Translations under genes and position numbers: made by a program | Shown here: positions 1 through 9,236 of the stretch, one piece after another | Position numbering within the stretch: position 1 is the stretch's first letter | Layout of the letters: every line of letters begins with the position of its first letter | The notes under the pieces: generated by a model | The model's database searches: none | What the model was told of the DNA's origin: nothing | What the model saw: the letters and a program-made list of their open reading frames with translations, nothing else | Assembly (NCBI GenBank): GCA_016713435.1 | Contig: JADJPD010000013.1 | Coordinates: forward strand, 102,111 to 166,110 | Source of the DNA: Gemmatimonadota bacterium | GTDB lineage: Bacteria > Gemmatimonadota > Gemmatimonadetes > Gemmatimonadales > GWC2-71-9 | Length of the DNA: 64,000 nt | Reading direction: 5' to 3'

Positions 1-873
1 CACGGCCATCTCGTCGGCCCGGTAGCAGTGGTTGTGGACCAGGATCTCGCCGCGGAGGACGCCGGCCAGCGTCTCGAGGCGGAGGTTTCGCGCGGGGGGA
101 TCGCCCTGGTGGGTCTGGTTCCAGCGGTCCCAGGCCCGCCGGTAGGCCTCGGCCTCGATCCACGCGGCGCGGTAGCCGGCCACGTTGCCCATGCGGGTGG
201 ACGGGCCGCGGCTCTGGTAGACCCGCTTCGGGTTCTCGCCGCACGCCATCTTGAGGCCATACGGTGCGCCCGGGAACTTGAGCTCCTGCACGGTGCGGCC
301 GGGAAGCATGCGGATGGTCACCGACCGGCCGCCGATGAGGTTGGCGGAGCCCGGGAGGATCTGCGCCACGGTGATGCCGCCCGCGATGGCGAGCGGGATC
401 TGCGGGTCCTGCGGCCAGAACGAGTGCTCGGCCCACACCTCGGCCGTCACCGGGTTGGTGGCCTCGTTGCCGTCGTCCTCGGCGAAGGTGCCGGGGGCGG
501 CGTAGACGCCGATGTGGCTGTGCGAGTCGATGAGGCCGGGGGTGATGTACTTCCCGGTGGCGTCCACCACGGCCACGCCCGCCGGGGGCGCGAGGTCGCC
601 GCCGACCGCCTCGATCTTCCCGTCGCGGAGCAGGATCGAGGCGTTCCGGAGTTCCTGGCCGGTGGCGGTCAGGATCGTGGCGTTGCGGAGCAGCACCGCC
701 CCGTCAGCGTGGCGGTGATAGGTGGACGGGTACTGCGGCCGCGTCCAGCTGCCCGCGGTGGGACCGGCGGCCTGGGGCGTGACGGTCCCGGGCCCGGCCT
801 GGGCGCACCCCACCACCAGCAGGGCGGGGAGGGCCAGCGTGGCCCTCCCCGGGAAGACGGATCGCAGCGTCAT
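1..873 (-). CDS. Lipoprotein amidohydrolase (imidazolonepropionase-like), 3' end outside window
   Basis: The gene reads leftward and runs off the window edge, so only about 291 N-terminal residues are visible. A signal peptide ends in a lipobox (VVGC, Cys23), so the protein should be an exported lipoprotein. After a proline-rich linker comes the small beta domain of the amidohydrolase fold, then IDSHSHIG with the metal-binding HxH at residues 118-120, and a later VHNHCYRADE that fits another metal-site histidine. These match secreted imidazolonepropionase-like hydrolases; the substrate cannot be told from sequence. The ATG lies 18 bp after the stop of the upstream M16 gene, suggesting cotranscription. 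Confidence 0.85.
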   Translation of the reverse strand, partial: MTLRSVFPGRATLALPALLVVGCAQAGPGTVTPQAAGPTAGSWTRPQYPSTYHRHADGAVLLRNATILTATGQELRNASILLRDGKIEAVGGDLAPPAGVAVVDATGKYITPGLIDSHSHIGVYAAPGTFAEDDGNEATNPVTAEVWAEHSFWPQDPQIPLAIAGGITVAQILPGSANLIGGRSVTIRMLPGRTVQELKFPGAPYGLKMACGENPKRVYQSRGPSTRMGNVAGYRAAWIEAEAYRRAWDRWNQTHQGDPPARNLRLETLAGVLRGEILVHNHCYRADEMAV

Positions 874-890
874 GCGCACCTCGGGGAGGA

Positions 891-2955
891 TCACTTGTTG
901 ACGGCCAGGAACTCGATCGGGGAACCGTTCAGCACCACCCGCACCACGCGGCGGGGCGCCGTCGTGGTCACGTAGAAGGACACCCGCTGGCTGCCGCCCT
1001 CGAGGTCGGCGCGGTAGGCCTCGAAGGTGCCCGCGGGCACCTGCACCTGCTCGATGTCGGACGCGGTCAGGGTGAGCTCGCGGAGCACGTTCTCCCCGGA
1101 GCCGAAGACCTGGAAGGTCCATTGCCGGTTCACGTCCCACGCCAGGTAGGGCAGGATGGCCTGGATGGCGTTGTCGTCGATCACCGTGGCGGTGACGGCG
1201 GTGTCCATGGCCAGCTGGCGCGGACCGGTGGCGCCGGCGAGCTGGGCGGTGCCCTTCACCCGGCCGCCGGCGTAGCGGAGGGAGATCCTGGTGTCCTGCC
1301 CCTGCACCTTGCCCGTCTGTTCCACGCTCCGCATGTGGCCGGCGGTGTCGAACACCACGGTGGTGGATTGGCTGATGGCGGTGCCGATGACGGTCTGCTC
1401 GGTGTACACCAGGCTGTCGCCGGCGCGGTTCACCTGCGTCACCTGCAGCCCCACGGCGGCCCCGCGCGCGGCGATCACCAGCGAGTCGGTGCGGGCCTCC
1501 GCCGCCCCGCGTGGATCGCGAACGGGGCGCCAGGGGCAGCACCGCCTCCGGGCTCAGGACCGAGCCATCGGGGGAGAAGATGGTCACCTCCCCGAGGGCG
1601 GAGAGTGGGCGGTAGAGGCGCGAGGCGTCGCCGACGATGACCATGGCGAGGCCGGTGGCGGGCAGCACCCGGCGCGCCACGGCGCGCACCTGCGCCGCGG
1701 TCACCGCCGTGGCCTTGGCGCGATAGGTGGTGAGGTAGCTGGCCGGCAGCCCGAGCGCGCGCGCCTGGGCGAGGGCCTGGCTCACCTGCGCGCTGGTCTG
1801 CAGGTCGACGCCGAACCGGCCGGCCACCGCCTCCCGCGCCCGCTCCAGCTCGCGCGCGGGGACCAGGTCGGTGCGGAGCGCGGTGAACTGGGCCCGCAAC
1901 TCGCGCACCGCCGAATCGGCGGCCTCGAGCGGCACGATGGCGGAGGCCTGGAACAGGCCGAGCCGAGCGGTCCGCAGGAAGGATGCCCCGGCGATGTCGG
2001 TCCATCCCCGCTCCCCGAACGCCCGCACCAGCCGGCCGCTCCGATTGTCGCCCAGGATGCGGGTCATCACCTCACCCGCGACGTAGCTCGAGTCGGCGCC
2101 GCCCCAGGTGGTGGTGCCGGCAATGAGGTTGGCCGTGGTGGCGCCCGGTGAGTGCACCAGCACGATGCCCTTGGGCCCGGTGCCGAGCTGCGCCGGGACG
2201 ACCAGCGCCGCGGGCCGCAGGCCCTTCCAGCTCCCCAGCGCCTGGGTGGCGAGGCGCTGCGCCGCCGCGAGGGTGATGTCGCCCGTGACCACGAGCGTGG
2301 AGCCGGCGGGACGGACGCGCGCGGCGTGGAACGCCAGCACGTCGGCCCGGGTCACCGCGTTCACCGACGCCGGGGTGGGCCGGCGGGCGTAGGGGTGCCG
2401 GCGGTAGGCCGCGAGCAGGAAGATCCGCGCCGCGAGGCCGGCCGGCTCGCTCAGCCGGTCCTCGAGCGAGGCGGCGGTGCGCTGCTTGAGCGCGGCCAGC
2501 TCCGCCTCGGTGAAGACGGGACGCAGCACCATGTCGCCGAGGAGCGCGAAGGCCGCGGCGGCCTGGTCGGTGGTGGCATCGGCGCGCACCGTCACGAAGT
2601 CGGGGTCCGCGAAGGCGGTGACCGAGCCGCCCAGCGCGTCCACAGCACGCTCCAGCTCGGCGGCCGAGCGGTCGCCCGCCCCGCGGGTGAGGAGGCCGGC
2701 CATGACGTCGGCCGTGCCCTCCTTGTCGGCCGGGTCGTAGGCGGAGCCGGCCGGGATGGCGAGGGTCAGCGAGACCACGGGCTGGCGGGGCCGGGGAAGC
2801 ACCACGAGTCGCAGGCCGTTGGCGAGCAGCGCTTCCTGCGCCAGCGGGAGCCCGGTGGCCACCAGGGGCGTGGCCGGCGGCGGCGCCGCAGGGAAGTCCT
2901 GCGCCGCGAGCGCGAGCGGGGCGGCGACGGTGAGCAGGGCGAGGAGGCGGGTCAC
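891..2955 (-). CDS. M16-family peptidase homologue, second of pair, non-catalytic, with C-terminal beta domain (frameshifted)
   Basis: The GTG start overlaps the stop of the upstream M16 gene (GTGA). A signal peptide ending near LALAAQ is followed by the M16 N-domain; the zinc motif HxxEH is absent, its place being taken by DVMAGLLTRGAG. The M16 C-domain (residues about 180-430) contains VHSPGATTANL and GDASRLYRPL. Near 1500-1520 the frame breaks: the M16 frame runs to SPEAVLPLAP, and a second frame resumes as PVRDPRGAAEARTD and continues about 195 residues to the stop at 891. That tail is beta-rich and ends EFLAVNK. One base change restores a single protein of about 688 residues. The tail could instead be a separate gene, but it has no convincing start. 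Confidence 0.72.
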
Positions 2956-4299
2956 TGGCGCGCCTCCGGGTTGATGATCAGGGTCACGGCGTTCTCCGGC
3001 CGGAGCCAGGTGCGGGCCACGCGGTGCACGTCGTCGAGCGTCACGGCAAGGATGCGCGCCGGCTCGGTGTTGACCTCGCCCGGATTCCCGTGGAAGGCGG
3101 CCGCGTGCTGCACCGCGTTGGCGATGTCGGCCATCCGCTCGCGGTCGCTCGCGGCGGTGGCGCGGTAGATGTGCCGGGCGCGCTCGAGCTGCGCGGCGCC
3201 CAGGCTGTCGCTCCCCGCCCACGCCGCCTGGGCGGCGAGGAGCGCGGCGAGGGAATCGCCGGTGACGCGGTTGCTCGCGACCCCGAAGAGGAGGAAGGCG
3301 CCGGTGACGCGGCGGTCGCCGATGATCCCACCCTGCGTGGCGGCGGCCACGCGGAGCTCCCGGCCCAGCACGGTCGGCAGGCGGGCGCCGCTGCCCTCGG
3401 TGAGGATGATGCCGAGGAGCTCGAGGGCCGGGGTGTCCGCGTGGTTGTGCGGCGGGAGGCGATAAAGGACGCCGGCCGCGGGGCGGCCGGCCTGCCGGTC
3501 CGTCACCACGTGGCGCCGGGCGGTGAAGCCACCGGCCTCGGTGCACACGACCGGCGCCGGGTCGCTGCCGCGCGGGATGGTGTTGAAGTACTCCATCACC
3601 AGCCGGCGGGCCTCGGCCGGGTCGAAGCTCCCGGCGATCACGAGCCGCGCGCCGGACGGCGCATAGCGCGCCACGTAGAACTCGCGCACCTGCGCGGTGG
3701 TGATGGCGGGCAGCGTGGTGGCCCTGCCGATGGCGGGCTGCGAGTAACCGGCGCAGGTCGCGGTATCGTACAGCGTGGTCACCGCGTCGAGCAGCGCCTC
3801 GGTGTAGGGCTCGCCGTTCAGCCGGTCGCGCAGGTCGCCGAGCTGGGCCAGGCGGGCGTCGTTGACGCTCGAGTCGCTGATGGCCAGGCCCCGCATCCGC
3901 TCCGCCTCCAGCCACAGCGCCAGTCCCAGCCGCTCGGCCGGCACCGTGGCACCGAAGCGGGCGCTCTCCTCGCTGACCTCCGCCAGGCTCTCCCCACCCA
4001 GGTCGTTGACCAGCGCGGCGTGCGCGCCGGGCGCCACGTGCTCGGTGCCCGCGTACATCAGGCGCTCGAACAGGCGGGCCAGGCCGGCCTGCGCGGGTGG
4101 AACGGTGCGGGAACCGGCCTCGTACCAGATGTCCACGGCCACCACGGGCGCGGAGCGGTCGGGTGCGAAGATCACTTCGAGCCCGTTGGCGAGGCGGAAC
4201 TGCTCCAGGGTGATCGGCCCGGTGCCCTGTGCGGCGAGCGGGGGCAGGAGCAGGAGCGGCGAGCAGGGCGAGGGCGGCGGCAGGCCGTCGCACGCGCAT
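2952..4299 (-). CDS. M16-family peptidase homologue, first of pair, HxxEH replaced by RLFER (frameshift in signal peptide)
   Basis: From GLEVIFAPDRSAP onward this is an M16 (insulinase/pitrilysin) N-domain, then linker and C-domain, about 407 residues. The family zinc motif, expected as HLFEH, reads RLFER at 4062-4076, so both zinc-binding histidines are arginines, and no glutamate stands at the expected third-ligand place (LGDLRDR). The protein is therefore probably not a protease. The ATG at 4299 begins a good signal peptide (MRVRRPAAALALL) in another frame; one base indel near 4270-4285 joins it to LLLLPPLAAQGTGPITLEQ. Without repair, the longest frame starts at the GTG at 4175 and lacks export. 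It is followed directly by the second M16 gene. Confidence 0.75.
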
Positions 4300-4392
4300 G
4301 GGCGACGGCCGGGTGGGACGGTGGGTCACACGAGCCTGCGGTATGGGTGAGAAGTGCAACGTCGTCGGCGGCGGGACGCGCCGCGAGGGAAG

Positions 4393-5097
4393 CTAGCGAC
4401 CGCCCCGGGTCCGCGCGAGCGCCGCGCGGATGCGGTCGGGGTAGTTGCCGCAGATCCCGTCCACGCCGAGGTGGATCAGGCGCTCGATTTCCCGGTCGTC
4501 ATTCGCGGTCCATGCGATGACCCGGAGTTCGTCCTCGTGGATCAGCTCCACCAGGGCCTGGTCGATGAGGTGCGTCTCCATCCACAGCGTGTCGGCACCG
4601 GCCGCGGCGAGCACCGGCAGCGTCTCGCAAAGGTACGACGCGAGCAGCACCCCGCGGCGCAGCGTGGGCTCCGCGTCGCCCAGGCGGCGGATGATGCGGT
4701 GGTCGAACGAGTGCACCGCGTAGCAGGCGGGATTCGGCCCCGTGCGCAGGGTCTCGAGCAGGATGGTGTCGTGGTGCGGCGGGAGGGTCTTCACCTCCAC
4801 CCAGATGTCGATGCCGGGGACGAGCGCCAGCACCTGGGCCAGGGTCGGGATCGATTCGCCGTTGGGGAGCCGGTAGTCCGCGAACGCCGTGGCGTGGAGT
4901 TCCGCAATCCGGCCCACGCCCGGCACGTCCGGGTCGTGGTGCACCAGGAGGGTGCCGTCCTCGGTGGCGTGAATGTCGAGCTCGACGGCGTTGGCGCCCA
5001 GCTCCTGGGCCCGGCGGAAGGCCTCGAGGGTGTTCTCGGGCGCGGTGCCGCTGGCGCCGCGATGGCCGATGATCCGGGGCGCGTGGGTGCCGGACAT
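4393..5097 (-). CDS. Glycerophosphodiester phosphodiesterase (GDPD/UgpQ family)
   Basis: This 234-residue protein shows the whole GDPD motif set: IGHRGASGTAPENT at residues 9-22, AVELDIHATEDGTLLVHHD (the metal and catalytic acid/base residues), WVEVK and the C-terminal GVDGICGNYPD. Enzymes of this family split glycerophosphodiesters from lipid headgroups into glycerol 3-phosphate and an alcohol. No signal peptide is seen, so it is likely cytoplasmic like UgpQ. It begins only 3 bp after the thiolase stop, implying one transcript. Its length is normal for the short bacterial form. Confidence 0.93.
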   Translation of the reverse strand: MSGTHAPRIIGHRGASGTAPENTLEAFRRAQELGANAVELDIHATEDGTLLVHHDPDVPGVGRIAELHATAFADYRLPNGESIPTLAQVLALVPGIDIWVEVKTLPPHHDTILLETLRTGPNPACYAVHSFDHRIIRRLGDAEPTLRRGVLLASYLCETLPVLAAAGADTLWMETHLIDQALVELIHEDELRVIAWTANDDREIERLIHLGVDGICGNYPDRIRAALARTRGGR

Positions 5098-5100
5098 CCG

Positions 5101-6297
5101 CTACTCCGTCCGTTCCACGACCAGCGCGATCCCCTGGCCCACGCCGATGCACATGGTGGCCAGGCCGTAGCGCCCGCCGGTGCGGCGGAGCGCGTGCACC
5201 AGCGTGGTGAGGATGCGCGAGCCGCTCGAGCCCAGCGCGTGGCCGAGCGCGATGGCGCCGCCGTAGATGTTGACCCTGGCCGGATCGAGCCGCAGCTCGC
5301 GCAGGCAGGCCAGCCCCTGGGCCGCGAAGGCCTCGTTGAGTTCGACCAGGTCCAGCTGGTCCACGGTGAGCCCAGCGCGCTCGAGCGCCTTGCGGGTGGC
5401 CGGGATGGGGCCGAGGCCCATCACCGACGGGTCCACGCCCGCCACTGCGCTGGCCACGATGCGCGCCAGCGGCCGCTGCCCGAGCGCCCGCGCCGCCTCC
5501 GCCGCCATGACCGCCACGGCCGAGGCCCCGTCGTTGATCCCGCTCGAGCTGCCTGCCGTCACGGTGCCATCCTTCACGAACGCCGGCTTCATCTTCCCGA
5601 GCCCCTCGAGGGTGACGTCCGCCCGGGGCGGCTCGTCCACGGCCACCACCCGGCTGCCCCCCTTGCCGTCCGGAACTGCCACCGGCACCAGTTCCTCGGC
5701 AAAGACATTGGCGGAGAGCGCCGCCTGGGCGCGGCGCTGGCTCTCCACCGCGAATGCATCCTGATCCGCCCGGGTGATGCCGTACTGCGCCGCCACCTTC
5801 TCGGCGGTTTCGCCAAGGGCGATGGTCCAGTCCTTCGGCATCCTCGGGTTGGTGAAGCGCCAGCCGACGGTGGTGTCGGCCAGCGGAGGCGGGGTGCGGT
5901 TCCAGGCGCTCCCGCTCTTGAGCATCACGTACGGGGCGCGGGTCATGCTCTCCACGCCCCCGGCCAGGAAGAGGGCGCCTTCGCCGGCGCGGACGGCCTG
6001 GGCGGCCGTGATCACGGCCTGGAGCCCGGACCCGCAGAGGCGGTTCACCGTCTGGCCCGGCACCTCCACCGGGAGGCCCGCGAGCAGCAGCGCCATGCGC
6101 GCCACGTTCCGGTTGTCCTCGCCGGCCTGGTTGGTGCAGCCCAGGATCACGTCCTCGATCTGCTCGGCGGGCAGGCCGGTCTTCTCCAGGAGCCCCTTCA
6201 GGGCCACGGCTGCGAGGTCATCCGGCCGCATTTCCGCCAGGGCACCCCCGGCGCGTCCCACCGGGGTCCGCACCGCACCGACGATCACTGCATCCAC
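5101..6297 (-). CDS. Thiolase / acetyl-CoA C-acyltransferase
   Basis: A complete 398-residue thiolase, condensing or cleaving acyl-CoA. The nucleophile lies in NRLCGSGLQAV near residue 90, the GSSSGINDGASAV loop is near 245, the catalytic histidine lies in GGAIALGHALGSSG, and the second cysteine in MCIGVGQG near the C terminus. The usual GHPLG reads GHALG here. I chose the GTG at 6297 because VDAVIVGAVRTPVG is the normal family N terminus and an AAGGGG-like site lies just upstream; an upstream GTG at 6333 would add an unlikely leader. It heads the leftward group with the GDPD gene. Its exact role (beta-oxidation, acetoacetyl-CoA synthesis or beta-ketoadipate) is open. Confidence 0.92.
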   Translation of the reverse strand: MDAVIVGAVRTPVGRAGGALAEMRPDDLAAVALKGLLEKTGLPAEQIEDVILGCTNQAGEDNRNVARMALLLAGLPVEVPGQTVNRLCGSGLQAVITAAQAVRAGEGALFLAGGVESMTRAPYVMLKSGSAWNRTPPPLADTTVGWRFTNPRMPKDWTIALGETAEKVAAQYGITRADQDAFAVESQRRAQAALSANVFAEELVPVAVPDGKGGSRVVAVDEPPRADVTLEGLGKMKPAFVKDGTVTAGSSSGINDGASAVAVMAAEAARALGQRPLARIVASAVAGVDPSVMGLGPIPATRKALERAGLTVDQLDLVELNEAFAAQGLACLRELRLDPARVNIYGGAIALGHALGSSGSRILTTLVHALRRTGGRYGLATMCIGVGQGIALVVERTE

Positions 6298-6442
6298 GCC
6301 ATCACCCCTTGAGCAGGTTCCGGAAACCACCATCCGGGCCAGAATTTAGCCCCCCGGCGCTTGCCCGGGACCCCCTCCCGGCCGCATCCTCCGGCACCCC
6401 CGCACTTAACATCTCCGCCCCGGAGCCGTCCGCCCGCCGACG
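6298..6442. other. Divergent intergenic region between thiolase and sigma-factor genes
   Basis: About 145 bp separate the leftward thiolase group from the rightward sigma-factor gene, so promoters for both are expected here. The stretch is C-rich. I could not pick out a convincing -35/-10 pair on either strand by eye. Confidence 0.4.
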
Positions 6443-7276
6443 ATGTGCGCCCTCGCCACCGCCACCCCCTCGGATGCCGACCTCGTCCGCGCCTACCGGG
6501 GCGGGGACGAGCGCGGTGCTGCGGGGCTGGTGGAGCGGCACGCGCCGGCGGTGGCCCGCTACCTGGGCGCCAGCGGCCTCGATGACGGCGACATTGACGA
6601 CCTGCTGCAGGAGACCTTCATCCGCGCCTTCGGGGCGCTGGACAGCTGGCGGAAGGAATCGGCGTTCCGCAGCTGGGTGGTCAGCATCGCGGCCAACCTC
6701 CTGCGCGACCAGTACCGGCGGGCCAGGCACCGAACCACGGTCCCGCTGGACGATGGCGACCTCCCGTCTCCCTGCAGGACCGGATGCCCGCCGTGGCGGC
6801 CGGCCGCGCCGCGTGGACAGCCGAGGACGCGAGTCACGTGGAGACCTGCGCCGACTGTGGCGCGGAATGGCGCCTGGTGCAGGCCGCCCGGCGGCTCGGC
6901 CGCCCGGCGGAGGACCGGGTGCGGCCTGAGGCGCTCACCCGTGCCGTGCTCACCGGCGTGCATGCCCGGCAGCGGCGGGCCCACTGGACGCGACTCGGCT
7001 GGGTCGGCGGGCTGGCGGCGGCCGCGGCGCTGGTCCTCATGGTGCCCCAGCGACGCGGGCCGTCGCCGGACGAAGCCGCTCCCCCGGCGCCCACTGGTGG
7101 CGGTCGGCTTCCACCTTCCCCTCGCGGAACTGGACCAGGCCGACGCCGAGGTGCTGGAGGCCGTGCTGGACCAGCTCGACGCCCCCGTGGGGGAGGGCAG
7201 CTCCATGGACGCCCCCTCGCTCGGCGACCTGGACGACACTCAACTCGAGCGGGTGCTCCGCTCGCTGGAGGGCTGA
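6443..7276 (+). CDS. ECF sigma factor with region 2 only; open frame runs on through anti-sigma DNA
   Basis: Residues 1-105 are a normal ECF sigma region 2: DADLVRAYRGGDERGA, then DIDDLLQETFIRAFGALDSW and FRSWVVSIAANLLRDQYRRA. After VPLDDGDLP (about 6765) sigma region 4 should follow but is absent. The same frame instead runs out of register through the anti-sigma gene, and near 7095 falls back into register with the anti-sigma C terminus. The 277-residue frame is thus a hybrid and not a believable protein. Either about 250-300 bp carrying region 4 and the anti-sigma start were lost, or the sequence is collapsed there. As written it could not recognise a -35 element. Confidence 0.6.
   Translation: MCALATATPSDADLVRAYRGGDERGAAGLVERHAPAVARYLGASGLDDGDIDDLLQETFIRAFGALDSWRKESAFRSWVVSIAANLLRDQYRRARHRTTVPLDDGDLPSPCRTGCPPWRPAAPRGQPRTRVTWRPAPTVARNGAWCRPPGGSAARRRTGCGLRRSPVPCSPACMPGSGGPTGRDSAGSAGWRRPRRWSSWCPSDAGRRRTKPLPRRPLVAVGFHLPLAELDQADAEVLEAVLDQLDAPVGEGSSMDAPSLGDLDDTQLERVLRSLEG
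6766..7276 (+). pseudogene. Anti-sigma factor with zinc-finger motif and one TM segment (5' end missing, frameshifted)
   Basis: In the frame VSLQDRMPAVAAGR (from about 6766) lies a zinc-binding anti-sigma motif, HVETCADCGAEW, then a transmembrane segment (RLGWVGGLAAAAALVLMV) near 7000-7040. Near 7090-7100 the frame must shift by one to reach VAVGFHLPLAELDQAD and the C-terminal LDDTQLERVLRSLEG, which is a natural end for this family. No start codon upstream gives a full N terminus; it joins directly to sigma region 2. The partner sigma factor and the downstream ZraP-like gene support the assignment. Confidence 0.6.
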
Positions 7277-7773
7277 TGCGCGCACTGCGGTGGTTCCCCA
7301 TCCTGCTGGTCGTCGCCGCGGCGCCGCTTGCGGCCCAGGACCCGGAGCCGGGCGGCCGCGCCGCCGAGCTCCGGCAGGCCATCGAGGAGCGCTTCACCGC
7401 GCGGGTGCAGGAGGAGCTCGGCCTCACCGACCCGCAGGCCGACCGCCTCGCCGGCGTGGCGCGCGACTACTTCCGCAAGCGCCGGGACCTCGACGCCGAG
7501 GAGCGCCGGCTCCGCACGGCGCTGGCCGGCGAGCTCCGCCCCGGGGTGGCCGCCAACCCCGAGGCCGTGAACCGCCTGACGGAGCAGCTGCTCGACCTCA
7601 AGGTGCGCTACGCGGAGTCGTATCGCGCCGAGTCGCGCGACCTCGGGAGCTTCCTGACGCCGGTGCAGCGGGCGCAGTACTTCCTGCTGCGGGAGCGGCT
7701 GCTGGAGCGGCTGCAGGAGGCGCAGGAGGCGCGGCAGCAGCAGGCGCCGCTGCGGCGGCGGCGGGTGCCGTAG
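7276..7773 (+). CDS. Periplasmic ZraP/Spy-like protein (heavy-metal sensor family)
   Basis: The ATG overlaps the preceding TGA. The 165-residue product has a signal peptide ending near PLAAQ, then an all-helical, charged domain with two LTxxQ-type motifs: LTDPQADRL at residues 50-58 and FLTPVQRAQYFLL near 130. This is the layout of Spy/CpxP/ZraP periplasmic proteins, which act as chaperones or sense envelope stress. Sitting behind a sigma/anti-sigma pair suggests it is part of that regulon or feeds back on it; this is inference from position. A glutamine-rich, basic tail ends the protein. Confidence 0.75.
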   Translation: MRALRWFPILLVVAAAPLAAQDPEPGGRAAELRQAIEERFTARVQEELGLTDPQADRLAGVARDYFRKRRDLDAEERRLRTALAGELRPGVAANPEAVNRLTEQLLDLKVRYAESYRAESRDLGSFLTPVQRAQYFLLRERLLERLQEAQEARQQQAPLRRRRVP

Positions 7774-7883
7774 CCCTGGCACCAACCTCGGACAGTCTCC
7801 GTAGGGGCGGCCCGCTCGGCCGCCCCTAAACTTTTCCGGTGCCGGGCACTAACGTTCTTCCCGGTTTCCCGGAGGATGGCACG

Positions 7884-9206
7884 ATGCGGCGGTGGGTCCG
7901 AGTTCTCCTATGCCTGGTCATGATCGCGCCGGCGCTGGCAGCGCAGGCGGCGAAGGGCGCCGTCTACCGCCTCCCGGTGCACGGTGAGATCGAGAACGGC
8001 CTCGCCCCCTACCTGGCGCGGGGCATCCGCGAGGCCAACGCGGCCGGCGCGGCAGCCATCTACCTCGATCTCGACACCCCCGGCGGCCGCATCGACGCCG
8101 CCGAGCGGATCGTGGACGCGGTGCGCGGCAGCGACGTGCCGGTGTACGCGTTCGTCAACCCGCGCGCCTACAGCGCGGGCGCCATGATCGCGCTGGCCAC
8201 GGACGGCATCTACATGCGCCCCGGCGCGGTGCTCGGCGCCGCCACGCCGGTGGGCGGGTCCGGCGAGAAGCTGCCGGAGAAGTACGTCTCCGCCATGCGC
8301 GGCGAGTTCCGCGCCCTGGCCGAGGAGAAGGGACTCGATCCGCGCATCGCCGAGGCCATGGTGGATGAGAGCCTGGGCGCGGAGGGCCTCGCCAAGCCGG
8401 GGCAGCTCGTGACGCTCAGCACTTCCGAGGCCCTGCGGGTCCGCTACGCGAAGGCTGAAGTGGAGGACGAGGCGGCCCTCCTCGCCGCCGTTGGGCTGGC
8501 GGGTGCGCCGGTGCTCAGCGTGGACATCAACTGGGCCGAGGTGGTGGTGCGGTTCCTCACCAGCCCCATGGTCTCGCCGCTCCTCCTGTCGGTGGGCATC
8601 CTGGCCCTGCTGGCCGAGCTCAAGGCCGGGACGCATGGCGTGGGCGCGCTCCTTGGCTTCACCTCGCTCGGGTCTTCTTCGGGTCGAGCCTCGCCGGTCG
8701 GGCTCGCCGGCATGGAGGAGGTCATCCTGCTCGGCCTCGGGCTGATCGCGGTGCTGGTGGAGGTGTTCCTGCTTCCGGGGTTCGGTGTGGCCGGCATCCT
8801 CGGCGCGCTGCTCATGGGGGCCGCCGTGGTGCTGGCGATGCTGGGCAGCTTCCCGTCCGGGGGTGATGTGGTGCAGGCACTGGCCGTCCTTGGGGCCAGC
8901 GTGATCATCACCCTGGCCGTCGCGTACGCCTGGCTCCGCCACCTGCCCAACAGCCGCCGCTTCGCCGGCCTGGTGCATCGGGAGAGCGTGCAGGCTGCCG
9001 AGGGGTACATCTCGGCGTTGCCCCGGGGGGACCTCGTGGGGCGGCAGGGCACGGCGGTCACCGACCTGCGGCCGGCCGGGGTCGCGCTCCTCGACGGGGA
9101 GCGCATCGACGTGGTCACGGAGGGTGAGTACATCAGCGCGGGCAGCCGGATCACCGTGGTGCGGGCCGAAGGGTACCGCCACGTGGTGCGGCCGGTCTCG
9201 GCGTAG
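7884..9206 (+). CDS. NfeD-type membrane-bound serine protease (ClpP-class)
   Basis: I start at the ATG at 7884 because it begins a signal peptide (MRRWVRVLLCLVMIAPALAAQ). Residues 25-200 form the ClpP-class domain; the catalytic serine is Ser97 in PRAYSAGAM. Several TM segments follow (about 230-360), then a C-terminal soluble NfeD OB-fold near 375-435. Between 8672 and 8696 the residues LGSSSGRASPVGLAG are off consensus; adding one base at about 8672 and removing one near 8696 would give VFFGSSLAVGLAG, the usual family sequence, so two compensating indels are likely. The floA gene follows 30 bp on, the classic partner in membrane microdomain function. Confidence 0.9.
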   Translation: MRRWVRVLLCLVMIAPALAAQAAKGAVYRLPVHGEIENGLAPYLARGIREANAAGAAAIYLDLDTPGGRIDAAERIVDAVRGSDVPVYAFVNPRAYSAGAMIALATDGIYMRPGAVLGAATPVGGSGEKLPEKYVSAMRGEFRALAEEKGLDPRIAEAMVDESLGAEGLAKPGQLVTLSTSEALRVRYAKAEVEDEAALLAAVGLAGAPVLSVDINWAEVVVRFLTSPMVSPLLLSVGILALLAELKAGTHGVGALLGFTSLGSSSGRASPVGLAGMEEVILLGLGLIAVLVEVFLLPGFGVAGILGALLMGAAVVLAMLGSFPSGGDVVQALAVLGASVIITLAVAYAWLRHLPNSRRFAGLVHRESVQAAEGYISALPRGDLVGRQGTAVTDLRPAGVALLDGERIDVVTEGEYISAGSRITVVRAEGYRHVVRPVSA

Positions 9207-9236
9207 CAGTCGTTCCCCAACTCGGAGACGCGACAC

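Noticed and set aside
4354..6312. A 652-codon open frame on the plus strand opposite the thiolase and GDPD genes
   Set aside because: It is the antisense shadow of two clear genes in GC-rich DNA; its product is Arg/Gly/His-rich with no family motif.
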